Assembly (NCBI GenBank): GCA_026418115.1 | Contig: JAOABY010000019.1 | Span: 1-35,241, forward strand | DNA from: Spirochaetaceae bacterium | GTDB taxonomy: Bacteria > Spirochaetota > Spirochaetia > Treponematales > Rectinemataceae | Direction of reading: 5' to 3' | Length of the DNA stretch: 35,241 nucleotides | In this document: piece by piece, positions 24,506-32,162 of the stretch | Layout of the letters: every line of letters begins with the position of its first letter | How positions within the stretch are numbered: position 1 is the first letter of the stretch | Translations under genes and position numbers: made by a program | Notes under the pieces: model-generated | The model's input: the letters and a program-made list of their open reading frames with translations, nothing else | What the model was told of the DNA's origin: nothing | The model's database searches: none

Positions 24506-25649
24506 GAGTCGCTCCTCTCCCCACCGGGTGTATGTAGATCGGTTCGAATGATGGCGCGATATGGGTTGCAGCGGTGAAATTCACGAGCAGACCGAAACAG
24601 AACGAGGTAGCAAGCACAGAAGTTCCTCCAGCCGAGAAGAAAGGCAGAGCCATGCCTGTAGTGGGTATGAGGCCCGAGACAACGGCCAGATTCACCAGCA
24701 CCTGCAGCAGAAGTGCCGAAAGGATCCCCAGACCGGCTACCCGCGGAAAATCATGAGCGTCCTTCAGCCTCTTTACCACTCTCCAGGCTATGAATGCCCA
24801 CAGGGCAAAGAACAGCACCACGCCAAGGAAGCCTGTTTCCTCTGCATAGGCAGCAAAGATGAAATCCGACTGGATTTCAGGAATTGATGCGAGCTTGTTG
24901 GTGCCCAGCCCTATGCCGGTACCGAGAAGCCCGCCTGCGCGGATTGCCCTGAGCGACTTGATCATCTGGTAGCTGGCTCCCTGCGCATGTTCCTCCGGAT
25001 TCAGATAGCCCAGTATGCGCTGGAGACGGTACTGCGAGAGGAGTACAACAATCACCGCGTACAGAGCCGCAAGCCCGCCGATATTTACAATGAAGAGGAT
25101 TTTCATGCCGGCAAACCAGAGCACCGCGAGCGCAATGGCAGCGACCAGCGCAGCCGTCGAAAAGTCGCTCTGCAACGTGATAATGAAGATCGCGCAAATG
25201 ACAAAGCCCAGGGCCGGCATGGCTGCATAGGATGACCCCTTGATCTGCTCTCTGTGCCTGTCAAGAAAGTGAGCCATGTAGAGCACCATCACAGGCTTCC
25301 AGAACTCGGAGGGCTGCAGCGTAAAACCGCCGATGCGGATCCATCTTTTTGCATTATTGATGGTGCCTCCGATGCCAGGAAGCAGCGGCAGCACCAGCAG
25401 CGCCAGAGAGCCCAGACACATTGCCGGAATCAAGGTGCGCAGCATGCTCAGCGGAAGCAGGGCGGCAACTCCAAATACCACCAGGGATAGGAGCGTGACG
25501 ATCGCCTGCTTGCCGATAACCGCAAGCGGCCCTCCATTGCGGAGCGCGAACCCGATGGAACCCGACCACAGCGAAATGAGTCCCAGCAAGGCCAGGACTG
25601 CCATGGCTGCGATGAGCTGTTTGTCGTACTCACCACCGGAGCTTCGCAT
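24498..25649 (-). CDS. ftsW: FtsW, SEDS-family septal peptidoglycan polymerase
   Basis: FtsW polymerises lipid II glycan strands at the septum together with a class B penicillin-binding protein. The 383 residues contain about ten hydrophobic helices. The SEDS signatures are visible: YAEETGFLGVVLFF and PTTGMALPFFSAGGTSVL near the C-terminus. Assignment as FtsW rather than RodA rests on its place between mraY and ftsQ. The ATG at 25649 has AGAGG about 8 bases upstream, 11 bases after the mraY stop. No ftsI-type transpeptidase gene is in the window, so its partner must be encoded elsewhere. Confidence 0.94.
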   Translation of the reverse strand: MRSSGGEYDKQLIAAMAVLALLGLISLWSGSIGFALRNGGPLAVIGKQAIVTLLSLVVFGVAALLPLSMLRTLIPAMCLGSLALLVLPLLPGIGGTINNAKRWIRIGGFTLQPSEFWKPVMVLYMAHFLDRHREQIKGSSYAAMPALGFVICAIFIITLQSDFSTAALVAAIALAVLWFAGMKILFIVNIGGLAALYAVIVVLLSQYRLQRILGYLNPEEHAQGASYQMIKSLRAIRAGGLLGTGIGLGTNKLASIPEIQSDFIFAAYAEETGFLGVVLFFALWAFIAWRVVKRLKDAHDFPRVAGLGILSALLLQVLVNLAVVSGLIPTTGMALPFFSAGGTSVLATSFCFGLLVNFTAATHIAPSFEPIYIHPVGRGATHV

Positions 25650-25660
25650 ATTGTTTCCTC

Positions 25661-26743
25661 TTACTGAATCTTGAGGGTCGACAGGGCGATGAGGGCGAAA
25701 ATCCCTCCCATGATCCAGAACCTCACTACCACCTTGGTTTCCTTCAGACCTCCAAGCTCGAAGTGATGATGCAGCGGGGCCATCCTGAAGAGGCGCTTCC
25801 CTTTGGTGAGCTTGAAATACAGCACCTGCAGCATTACCGAGCCGAGTTCGGCGACAAACATGCCACCGATGAGCAGCAGCAGTATTTCCTTCTTCACCAT
25901 GAGCGAGAGCACGCCGAGCACTCCGCCCAGCGAAAGCGAGCCGGCATCGCCCATGAACACTTCTGCGGGATGGGCATTAAACCACAGAAAACCGGTACAC
26001 GCGCCAAGCAGGGCCAGATTGAACACAGTCAGTTCGCTCGCCTGCTTGATGTAGGGAATGCCAAGATACACTGACCAGTCGGCACGACCAGTCACATACG
26101 TAAGAATGGAAAATGCAATCAGCGCGAAGATCACCAGACCGGTGGCCAGACCATCGAGGCCATCGGTAATGTTCACGGCATTTGACCAGGCAGAGATATA
26201 GATGACTGCAAGCGGGATCCACCAGAGGCCGACATCGACCAGGTGGTTTTTCAGGAAAGGCACATAGATCTTGGTGACACTCGCCCCTCCGAACCGGTAG
26301 ATGCCATACACCACTGCCAGAGAGACAACAAACTGCAGCACCAGCTTCTGAATGGGAGACAGGCCATCCGGGCTGCGTTTCTTTATTTTCAGGTAATCAT
26401 CGGCTGCCCCGATGAGCCCGAATCCGATCAGGGCTGCCAGCGCAATCCAGGAATAGGCGCTTTTGACATCCACCCAGAGCACCACCGAAATGCTGACTGC
26501 GGCTATGATGAGTATGCCGCCCATGGTCGGTGTCCCTGTCTTGGAGAGATGGGTCTGTGGACCATCTGTGCGCACGGCCTGCCCGAACTTGAGCACCCGG
26601 AGCTTCTCGATCACAAACGGGCCTGCGAGATAGCAGATAATTAGTGCAGTCACCGCTGCATACGCCGACCGGAAGGTCAGATAGCGAAAAATATTGAAGG
26701 GAGTGAAATACCGCACCAGCGGCAGAAAGAGTTCACGAAGCAT
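25661..26743 (-). CDS. mraY: MraY, phospho-MurNAc-pentapeptide transferase
   Basis: MraY makes lipid I from UDP-MurNAc-pentapeptide and undecaprenyl phosphate in the inner membrane. Of 360 residues, about ten are transmembrane helices. The catalytic motifs are intact: the Asp pair D115/D116 (GAADDYLKIKKR), NITDGLDGLA (191-200), FMGDAGSL (263-270) and the HHH loop (325-327, PLHHHFELGG). The ATG at 26743 follows GGGAGG and overlaps the end of murF by 11 bases. Its product is the substrate of MurG, encoded at 7137-8372 on the other strand. Confidence 0.97.
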   Translation of the reverse strand: MLRELFLPLVRYFTPFNIFRYLTFRSAYAAVTALIICYLAGPFVIEKLRVLKFGQAVRTDGPQTHLSKTGTPTMGGILIIAAVSISVVLWVDVKSAYSWIALAALIGFGLIGAADDYLKIKKRSPDGLSPIQKLVLQFVVSLAVVYGIYRFGGASVTKIYVPFLKNHLVDVGLWWIPLAVIYISAWSNAVNITDGLDGLATGLVIFALIAFSILTYVTGRADWSVYLGIPYIKQASELTVFNLALLGACTGFLWFNAHPAEVFMGDAGSLSLGGVLGVLSLMVKKEILLLLIGGMFVAELGSVMLQVLYFKLTKGKRLFRMAPLHHHFELGGLKETKVVVRFWIMGGIFALIALSTLKIQ

Positions 26744-28193
26744 GGGATCCTCCCTGAGAGCTGTTTGTCATGTCGATGAGGCCACGAGATGCGAGCGCTT
26801 CGGTGAGTCGCTCGAGGGCCATCCCTCTCGAGCCCTTGATCAGCACTAAATCTCCATCCTGTACTGCGTCACAGACAGCTTCGATGAGCGCCTGCATGTC
26901 GGTGCAGGCAACCAGCCTCATGGTTCCCGACTCCTGTGCCTGGAGACCGGCAGCTGCAGCAGCCATATCCTCGCCAAAGGCAAAGACTGCAGCAGGGTTG
27001 ATGGCAAAAGCCTGCCCGAGCACTCTGCGATGCGCTTCTCCGGCTTCTTCTCCAAGCTCCAGCATGGAGCCGAGCACCAGCATTTTCCTGCCCTCCCAGG
27101 GAAGGGAGGCAACAAGCTCAAGCGCCGCAGCCATGCTCTCCGGATTTGCGTTGTAGCAATCCTGCAGTACGGTGATCCGTCCGGTTCTCAATTCAGACCT
27201 TCCGAACAGCGGCCTGACAGATGCCAAACCGCGTGCAACCGCCTGAGGATCGAGCGCAAGCGCGTCTGCTACGGAAAGCGCCGCACAGGCGTTGAGCAGA
27301 TTGTGTTCGCCAGGAAGTGGAAACTGCAAAGACTGCCCCTTCCAGACCAGCTGCCAGCCGTGGATGCCAAGGCTTACCGCCTGCTCCAATCCTCTGGTAC
27401 TCTTCGGACCGAATTCCAGAATGGTCCCCTGCACATCCCTGACAAGGAAATCCCGGTATTCATCATTCTCCCAGATAAAGCCGCGCTGGCTGCCTGTGAA
27501 CCGCGAGAAAATCTTCTTCTTTTCTTCAGCAATGGCCTGACGTGAACCAAGCATGCCAAGATGTGCGGTTCCTATGTTGGTAATGACCGCCATATCAGGC
27601 TCGTACATTGCAACAAGCTCATCCATCTCGCCCTTGCGATTCATGCCCATTTCAAATACGCCGATGCGATGTTCAGGCCGGAGCGTGAACATCGCGAGAG
27701 CCAGACCGATATCGCTGTTCAGATTACCCTCGTTCATGGCAACGGTGTTGTCGGGGTAACAGGCGCGAAGTATGGCTCCAATGCATTCCTTGGTGGTAGT
27801 CTTGCCGCTCGAACCCGTCACGCCGATGCGGAAAAGGTTCATGCGGCGCCTGTATGCTCGTGCCGCAGCCTGGAGACCCGAGAGAGTAGATTCCACCAGA
27901 AGGAGGCAGGCGCGATCCATGCACCCCGCATTGCGGAACGCGGCGAGCGCCACATCTTTCTGGGCCATCTCGGCCATAACCGCTGCCGCTCCTGCCCTGC
28001 ATGCATCCTCGATGAACCTGTGGCCATCTACCCGTGCTCCACGGAGCGCCACAAAGAGCGCGCCTTCGCGCACCAGCCGCGAATCGGTGACCACCTCCAT
28101 AATGGGTGCATCAAGATTGCCCTTGCAGGCTGCGCCAATCATGCCTCCAAGCTCTCCCGCTGCAAAGAGGATGTGCTGCCTGTTCTGCGCCAT
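26733..28193 (-). CDS. murF: MurF, UDP-MurNAc-tripeptide D-Ala-D-Ala ligase
   Basis: MurF adds D-Ala-D-Ala to UDP-MurNAc-tripeptide, completing the pentapeptide in the cytosol. It has 486 residues: an N-terminal UMag-binding domain (VVTDSRLVREGALFVALRG), the ATP loop GVTGSSGKTTTKE (124-136), NEGNLNSDIGL and EMGMNRKGEM typical of MurF, and a C-terminal domain with YNANPESM. The ATG at 28193 has GGAGG 6 bases upstream and overlaps the ftsL TGA by one base. murE, murD and murC are not in this cluster. Confidence 0.96.
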   Translation of the reverse strand: MAQNRQHILFAAGELGGMIGAACKGNLDAPIMEVVTDSRLVREGALFVALRGARVDGHRFIEDACRAGAAAVMAEMAQKDVALAAFRNAGCMDRACLLLVESTLSGLQAAARAYRRRMNLFRIGVTGSSGKTTTKECIGAILRACYPDNTVAMNEGNLNSDIGLALAMFTLRPEHRIGVFEMGMNRKGEMDELVAMYEPDMAVITNIGTAHLGMLGSRQAIAEEKKKIFSRFTGSQRGFIWENDEYRDFLVRDVQGTILEFGPKSTRGLEQAVSLGIHGWQLVWKGQSLQFPLPGEHNLLNACAALSVADALALDPQAVARGLASVRPLFGRSELRTGRITVLQDCYNANPESMAAALELVASLPWEGRKMLVLGSMLELGEEAGEAHRRVLGQAFAINPAAVFAFGEDMAAAAAGLQAQESGTMRLVACTDMQALIEAVCDAVQDGDLVLIKGSRGMALERLTEALASRGLIDMTNSSQGGSHAS

Positions 28194-28510
28194 CACTGTC
28201 CTCCCCCCGGCTGAACCTTGCTGCCTGGCTTCTGATCCCTGCTTTCCTCTCCCGGCATGATCACAATGTATTTCTCTGGTTCGGCAATCTTGAGATTGCT
28301 GCGTGCTGCAGCCTTGTCGACTGCTTCGGTATTGCCATACCGCGCAATCGTTGCATCCAGCTCCTTGCCCTGTTTGATCAGATCGAGTTCCTTGGCCTCA
28401 AGATGCTTTACTTCCATCCTGAGCTCCGTGTATCTGGCAGTCTGCGCTACCAGCATTGCAAGCAGCATGCAGGCAGCAACGGCGAAGATCCAGAAACCCC
28501 GTGCATTCAT
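28193..28510 (-). CDS. ftsL: FtsL-like cell-division protein
   Basis: This 105-residue bitopic protein has one membrane helix (about 5-23, FWIFAVAACMLLAMLVA). A periplasmic coiled coil follows (about 28-60, heptad-like Leu/Ile/Val positions in LRMEVKHLEAKELDLIKQG), and then a short segment ending in a polar Pro/Gly-rich tail. Sequence identity in FtsL is always low, so the call rests on topology plus position between rsmH and murF. It would bridge FtsQ to FtsW and its transpeptidase. It overlaps the rsmH end by 4 bases (ATGA). Confidence 0.85.
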   Translation of the reverse strand: MNARGFWIFAVAACMLLAMLVAQTARYTELRMEVKHLEAKELDLIKQGKELDATIARYGNTEAVDKAAARSNLKIAEPEKYIVIMPGEESRDQKPGSKVQPGGGQ

Positions 28511-29466
28511 GACCCTGCTCCTTCCAGGGATCCGGCAGTTGTCTCCCTGGCTTGTACCGCCCGCAGTTTCGCAGATCTCGAAGGTGGATTGGAGGCGATT
28601 TCAGCCTCTCCCGGTTCACGCGGTTTTTTCCACAGCAGCTCGACCCTTCCTGCTTTTGCAGCCTCGGCAAAGGCATGCTTCACAATTCTGTCTTCAAGCG
28701 AATGAAAGCTTATGACGGCCAGAATGCCGCCAGGTGCGAGCAGATCCGGCGCAAGCCGCATTGCCCGCTCCACTCTTCCCAGCTCATCATTCACGGCAAT
28801 TCTGAGCGCCTGGAAAGTCCTGGTCGCAGGATGGATGCGGCCATGACGGTATTGCGGAGGCACTGCCCCGCCTATGATCCATGCCAGGCGACTTGCAGTC
28901 TGGATGCGCTCAGTCCGGCGTGCCTGGACGATTGCCCGTGCTATGCGTCGCGAATAGCGTTCCTCTCCATACCTGTAGATGAGGTCGGCGAGATCTTCCT
29001 CACGCCAGGAATTCACGATATCGGCAGCGCTCAGCGGAGCATCCGGAGAAAATCTCATGTCGAGCGGTTCATCAGCCGCGAGGCTGAATCCTCTGCCTGA
29101 TGCGCCAAGCTGGAACATCGAGAGCCCAAGGTCAAACAGCATGAACGAAGCATGAGGCGCAGGTGTCCGTTCCCTGAGCATGGCGAGCGCTTCATCATAG
29201 TAGGCGTTGATGATTTCAAGGCGTGAGGCAAAGGCCTGCAGCCTCTCCGCAGACCTGGTGCAGGCTTCGGGATCAGCATCGATACCGATATAGCGTACCG
29301 ATGGCAGAGCCTCGAGCAGCGCTGCGGCGTGACCACCTGCTCCAAGCGTTGCGTCGATGACAAGTGAAGGCGAAGTCAGCGCAGATGCCAGGGAAAGCAC
29401 TTCATCGAGCATGACGGGAACGTGCCGTACGCCACGGGATGTACCATCTTCCTGCCAACCATCCAT
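28507..29466 (-). CDS. rsmH: RsmH (MraW), 16S rRNA C1402 N4-methyltransferase
   Basis: RsmH methylates the base of C1402 in the ribosomal decoding centre using S-adenosylmethionine. Of 319 residues, HVPVML (15-20), the SAM loop DATLGAGGHAA (38-48), GIDADPEA (61-68), GFSLAADEPLDMRF and SFHSLEDRIVKH are family signatures. The ATG at 29466 has GAGGAG upstream and lies 10 bases after the mraZ stop. It is cotranscribed with mraZ, as in most bacteria. Confidence 0.97.
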   Translation of the reverse strand: MDGWQEDGTSRGVRHVPVMLDEVLSLASALTSPSLVIDATLGAGGHAAALLEALPSVRYIGIDADPEACTRSAERLQAFASRLEIINAYYDEALAMLRERTPAPHASFMLFDLGLSMFQLGASGRGFSLAADEPLDMRFSPDAPLSAADIVNSWREEDLADLIYRYGEERYSRRIARAIVQARRTERIQTASRLAWIIGGAVPPQYRHGRIHPATRTFQALRIAVNDELGRVERAMRLAPDLLAPGGILAVISFHSLEDRIVKHAFAEAAKAGRVELLWKKPREPGEAEIASNPPSRSAKLRAVQARETTAGSLEGAGS

Positions 29467-29476
29467 GGCACACTCC

Positions 29477-29920
29477 TCACGGCATCAGCAATCCGCCGAG
29501 CTCCTCGGCAGCCGCCATGAATGCATCCTGATTCTCAGCAAGATACTTCTGATAGGTATGCTGATCCCATATCTCGATATAGCGGCCGATGCCCAGAATG
29601 ACACACTCGCGGCTGAGCCCCGCATATTCACGGAGGCTTTGGGGTATGGAAATTCTGCCAAGCTTGTCTATTTCAACTTCCTGAGCCGGCGCAAGGATCC
29701 GGCGCTGGACAAGGCGGGATGTTGCCTGAAAGGGATTGGTTGATGCAAGGATCTTGCTTGAGAGATCTTCCCATTCCTGCGGTGGGAAGAGCCAGAGGCA
29801 GGTATCAGCGCCCTGCGTGAGCACAATACTGGCTGGCAATTCGGCGCGGAGCCGGACGGGAAGGGAAATGCGGCCCTTCTCGTCAAGCGTGTTCCTGAAT
29901 TCACCAGTCAGCAGTTTCAT
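29477..29920 (-). CDS. mraZ: MraZ, transcriptional regulator of the dcw operon
   Basis: MraZ is a ring-forming AbrB-like DNA-binding protein that controls its own operon. The 147 residues contain the two expected repeats, FRNTLDEKGRISLPVRLR and VEIDKLGRISIPQSLR, each with the conserved D-x-K/L-GR core. I use the ATG at 29920 (MKLLTGEF), which is the common N-terminus; a GTG two codons upstream is possible. AGAGG precedes it by 5 bases and lies inside the TGGGA repeat array, so bound MraZ could hinder both transcription and ribosome loading. It is the first gene of the 16-gene operon. Confidence 0.96.
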   Translation of the reverse strand: MKLLTGEFRNTLDEKGRISLPVRLRAELPASIVLTQGADTCLWLFPPQEWEDLSSKILASTNPFQATSRLVQRRILAPAQEVEIDKLGRISIPQSLREYAGLSRECVILGIGRYIEIWDQHTYQKYLAENQDAFMAAAEELGGLLMP

Positions 29921-29955
29921 TCCCACCTCTTCCTACAATTTCCCACTAAATCCCA
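29921..29955 (-). promoter_or_regulatory. MraZ-box array: four 10-bp-phased TGGGA repeats
   Basis: Read on the minus strand, TGGGA, TGGGA, TAGGA and TGGGA begin exactly 10 bases apart (plus-strand positions 29951-29955, 29941-29945, 29931-29935, 29921-29925). The last one touches the mraZ start codon. Known MraZ operators are direct TGGG-type repeats separated by 5 bases, so the spacing is as expected. The array lies downstream of the promoter, in the leader, and includes the ribosome-binding site. The third box has one mismatch. Confidence 0.85.
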
Positions 29956-29965
29956 CTTACTACCA

Positions 29966-29993
29966 ATTGTAGACGCATAACGGCACATGTCAA
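29966..29993 (-). promoter_or_regulatory. Near-consensus sigma70 promoter of the dcw operon
   Basis: TTGACA (29988-29993 on the minus strand), a 16-base spacer and TACAAT (29966-29971) predict a start near 29959, just before the first MraZ box, and a leader of about 40 bases. An A/T-rich stretch lies upstream (30000-30050), as in promoters with an UP element. No intrinsic terminator separates it from the upstream ttcA-like gene, so readthrough is possible. I see nothing else in 29994-30067. Confidence 0.8.
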
Positions 29994-30067
29994 CAAATCT
30001 TGAGCAAAAAAGAATAGACAGAAACAATTGTTGCGGGAAAATAACTATACGGAAGTTAAGTGAAACG

Positions 30068-30805
30068 TTAGCGGTTGGAATTTCCGGAGAGGTTGGATGA
30101 TGCAAGTGCAGCGCGCATAATGTGAAGGGCTGCGTGCGGATTCCTGTTTGCAAGCGAAACCAGAGCCTGTTCTGCATCTGCGCGCGCAGTGCTGCCTGCC
30201 AGAGGACAGGGATTTTTACATATGGAGAGATTCAGCCGGCGAACCAGTCGTCGCACGTCGGCATCTTCAAGATACATAAGCGGCCGTATCACGGTGATAC
30301 TGTTCCCGAAATAGGACCGCACAGGTTCGAGCGTTTCCAGTCTGCCACGGGTGGACAGATTGAGCAACGCGGTTGCAGCAAAGTCCTTGCGAGTATGGCC
30401 GAGTGCGAGCCGTGAGCAACCGGCATCACTGGCAGCAGCAAGGAGCGCCTTCCGGCGAGCATGTGCGCATGCATAGCAGCCCTCATGCTGATCGAGCTGG
30501 ATCGAGCTGACCATGAAGGGGATGTCCATTTCACCACAGAGCATGGCCATGCTCTCCAGCGCCTCCGGTGCATCAGGCGACGCCAGATTCTGTATATGGC
30601 AGGCTTTCAGCGGTCGTATGCTACGATTCAAGATATGGAGACAGACCAGCAGCGCGAGAGAATCCTTGCCTCCCGACAGCCCTACCATGACACCTTCATC
30701 TGGAGGCAGCATGCGATAGGCCTGCATCGCTGCCTGTACCTTCAGCAGAATTCGTGCAAGCCATGGCTCATGCTTCCGGGAGAGGAGAAAGTCCGTGGGT
30801 GCCAC
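30068..30805 (-). CDS. TtcA-family tRNA 2-thiolation enzyme
   Basis: TtcA enzymes thiolate cytidine 32 of tRNA with ATP and an iron-sulfur cluster. The 245 residues contain the PP-loop SGGKDS (44-49), a CxxC at C110/C113 and a later NPCPLAGS (C200), the three-Cys pattern of the family. GHTRKDFAATALLN replaces the usual GHHRDD segment. I find no TtuA-type zinc fingers. The start is uncertain. The frame runs back to 31207 over the HD gene in another phase, but similarity begins only after the HD stop. The GTG at 30805, 4 bases past that stop, is the likely start, with a weak GGGATAAGG upstream. Confidence 0.82.
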   Translation of the reverse strand: MAPTDFLLSRKHEPWLARILLKVQAAMQAYRMLPPDEGVMVGLSGGKDSLALLVCLHILNRSIRPLKACHIQNLASPDAPEALESMAMLCGEMDIPFMVSSIQLDQHEGCYACAHARRKALLAAASDAGCSRLALGHTRKDFAATALLNLSTRGRLETLEPVRSYFGNSITVIRPLMYLEDADVRRLVRRLNLSICKNPCPLAGSTARADAEQALVSLANRNPHAALHIMRAALASSNLSGNSNR

Positions 30806-30809
30806 AGCC

Positions 30810-32066
30810 TTATCCCAGGAGCGCGCCGGCCAGTTCAGGCAGGACATCCGCCGTTTCGGCGTGCACATGCATTCTTGCGAACACTCGTATCGTGCGGAGC
30901 GCTCCGGCCACCGAAGCGACCGATGCAGCATTGAACAGCGAAGATCGAGTCGTGAACGGTTCAAAATGGCTGTTGGTTCGCACCATGAGGTCTGTCTCGA
31001 GCTTGATGCGTTCCGGAATGTCGATGACCAGATCGAGCTCATCGATCCCAGCAGCCTGCGCGAGAGCTGCCTCAGCCTCAATCCGTTTGGTGATATCGAG
31101 AAGATCATTGTGCACAGGATTGGTTTCATCAAAACGGCGCTCCAGCGCGAGGCGGTAGAGCTGCTTTTCCTCTGCCTCTCTGATGAGCCTGAATGGCCTG
31201 AAATCATCGCGGGCTACCAGTCTGCCAAAACTTGCATCATCAAGGCCATAGAGCGAGGCCGGCTGGAGCGCTCCTTCCGCCAGCCCGAGATAGACCGCCT
31301 TCCTCACCATGGCTGTCGCGGCCCGCACCTGCGGATGCCAGTACACCGCCCTGTACATCTGATATTTAGCGAAGAGCAGGGCCTCGATGCTCATTTCTCC
31401 CTTGCTGTCTATGGCAAGCCTGTCCTCGTTTACTACGAGGCGACGCATGATGTAATCGGCATCCTGCACGCCATAGGGCACGCCACAGTAGAACGCATCA
31501 CGGGTGAGATAATCAATCTTGTCCGGATCCAGTACTCCCGACAGAAAGGACCGATACAGCCGTGTCTCGCCATCATCGGGCAATGGTCGATCGGGATCAA
31601 TGATGGCAGCCACCTGCTGGGGATCCGCACCGCAGCGGGAAATCATCTCGCTGAGAGGAGGTTCCAGAACCATGGCCCCACCGATAGCCTCATGGTGCGC
31701 GAGAGGCAGGTCCTTGAAGGAATGGGCGTAGGGGAAATGACCTATGTCATGGCACAGTGCCGCAACAAGAAAGGCTTTGAGCCCGGCCCTGGTAGCGCAG
31801 GCGAGCTCGCCTTTTTCCACCAGCGCGATCACCATGCGTCTGGCGATATGATAGACCCCCAGACTGTGTGCCTTTCTCGTATGGGTTGCGCCTGGATATA
31901 CCAGCGCAACCGGACCGAGCTGACGGATGCGATCCAGCACCATGAACGTCTTCGACTGGAAGAGCGCATGGAGGGGAGCATCCATGTGGATATCTCCCCA
32001 TACAGGGTCACGCACGACGACATCGTAATGGTGCACCAGTGAGTGCAGGAGTGCAGTTTCGGTCAT
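30810..32066 (-). CDS. HD-domain phosphohydrolase (SAMHD1/dGTPase-like)
   Basis: The 418-residue protein carries the HD metal site: H62 in THTRKAHSLGV, H106/D107 in ALCHDIGHFPYAH, and D180 in LDPDKIDYLTRDAFYCG. The RxxRxxQLG-like RIRQLGPVALVYPGATH and the DKIDYL motif place it in the SAMHD1-like group rather than among nucleic-acid HD hydrolases. The substrate is unknown; dNTPs are one possibility. The C-terminal 160 residues are helical with a possible small beta domain. The ATG at 32066 has CAGGAAAG upstream. A weak promoter lies at 32117-32145, and the TtcA-like gene begins 4 bases downstream, implying cotranscription. Confidence 0.87.
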   Translation of the reverse strand: MTETALLHSLVHHYDVVVRDPVWGDIHMDAPLHALFQSKTFMVLDRIRQLGPVALVYPGATHTRKAHSLGVYHIARRMVIALVEKGELACATRAGLKAFLVAALCHDIGHFPYAHSFKDLPLAHHEAIGGAMVLEPPLSEMISRCGADPQQVAAIIDPDRPLPDDGETRLYRSFLSGVLDPDKIDYLTRDAFYCGVPYGVQDADYIMRRLVVNEDRLAIDSKGEMSIEALLFAKYQMYRAVYWHPQVRAATAMVRKAVYLGLAEGALQPASLYGLDDASFGRLVARDDFRPFRLIREAEEKQLYRLALERRFDETNPVHNDLLDITKRIEAEAALAQAAGIDELDLVIDIPERIKLETDLMVRTNSHFEPFTTRSSLFNAASVASVAGALRTIRVFARMHVHAETADVLPELAGALLG

Positions 32067-32116
32067 TGAAGCTTTCCTGTTCTCATTCCATATGCTTTCA
32101 GTTGAGGCAAAAATGT

Positions 32117-32145
32117 ATTGTAGCGCGACTCACCACCGCGGTACA
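32117..32145 (-). promoter_or_regulatory. Putative promoter of the HD-ttcA pair
   Basis: On the minus strand TACAAT (32117-32122), the same -10 as at two stronger promoters in this window, is 17 bases from a poor -35 TGTACC (32140-32145). The predicted leader is about 45 bases. It lies in the 96-base divergent spacer with the methyltransferase gene, for which I saw no clear promoter. Confidence 0.4.
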
Positions 32146-32162
32146 GAGTCTGATTGACGAAA

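Noticed and set aside
30806-31207. The first 134 codons of the longest TtcA-like reading frame
   Set aside because: They lie inside the HD gene in another phase and are Ser/Arg-rich; similarity to TtcA begins only after the HD stop.
30795-32042. Plus-strand open frame of 415 codons opposite the HD-domain gene
   Set aside because: It mirrors the codon bias of the real minus-strand gene, has no family motif and no ribosome-binding site.
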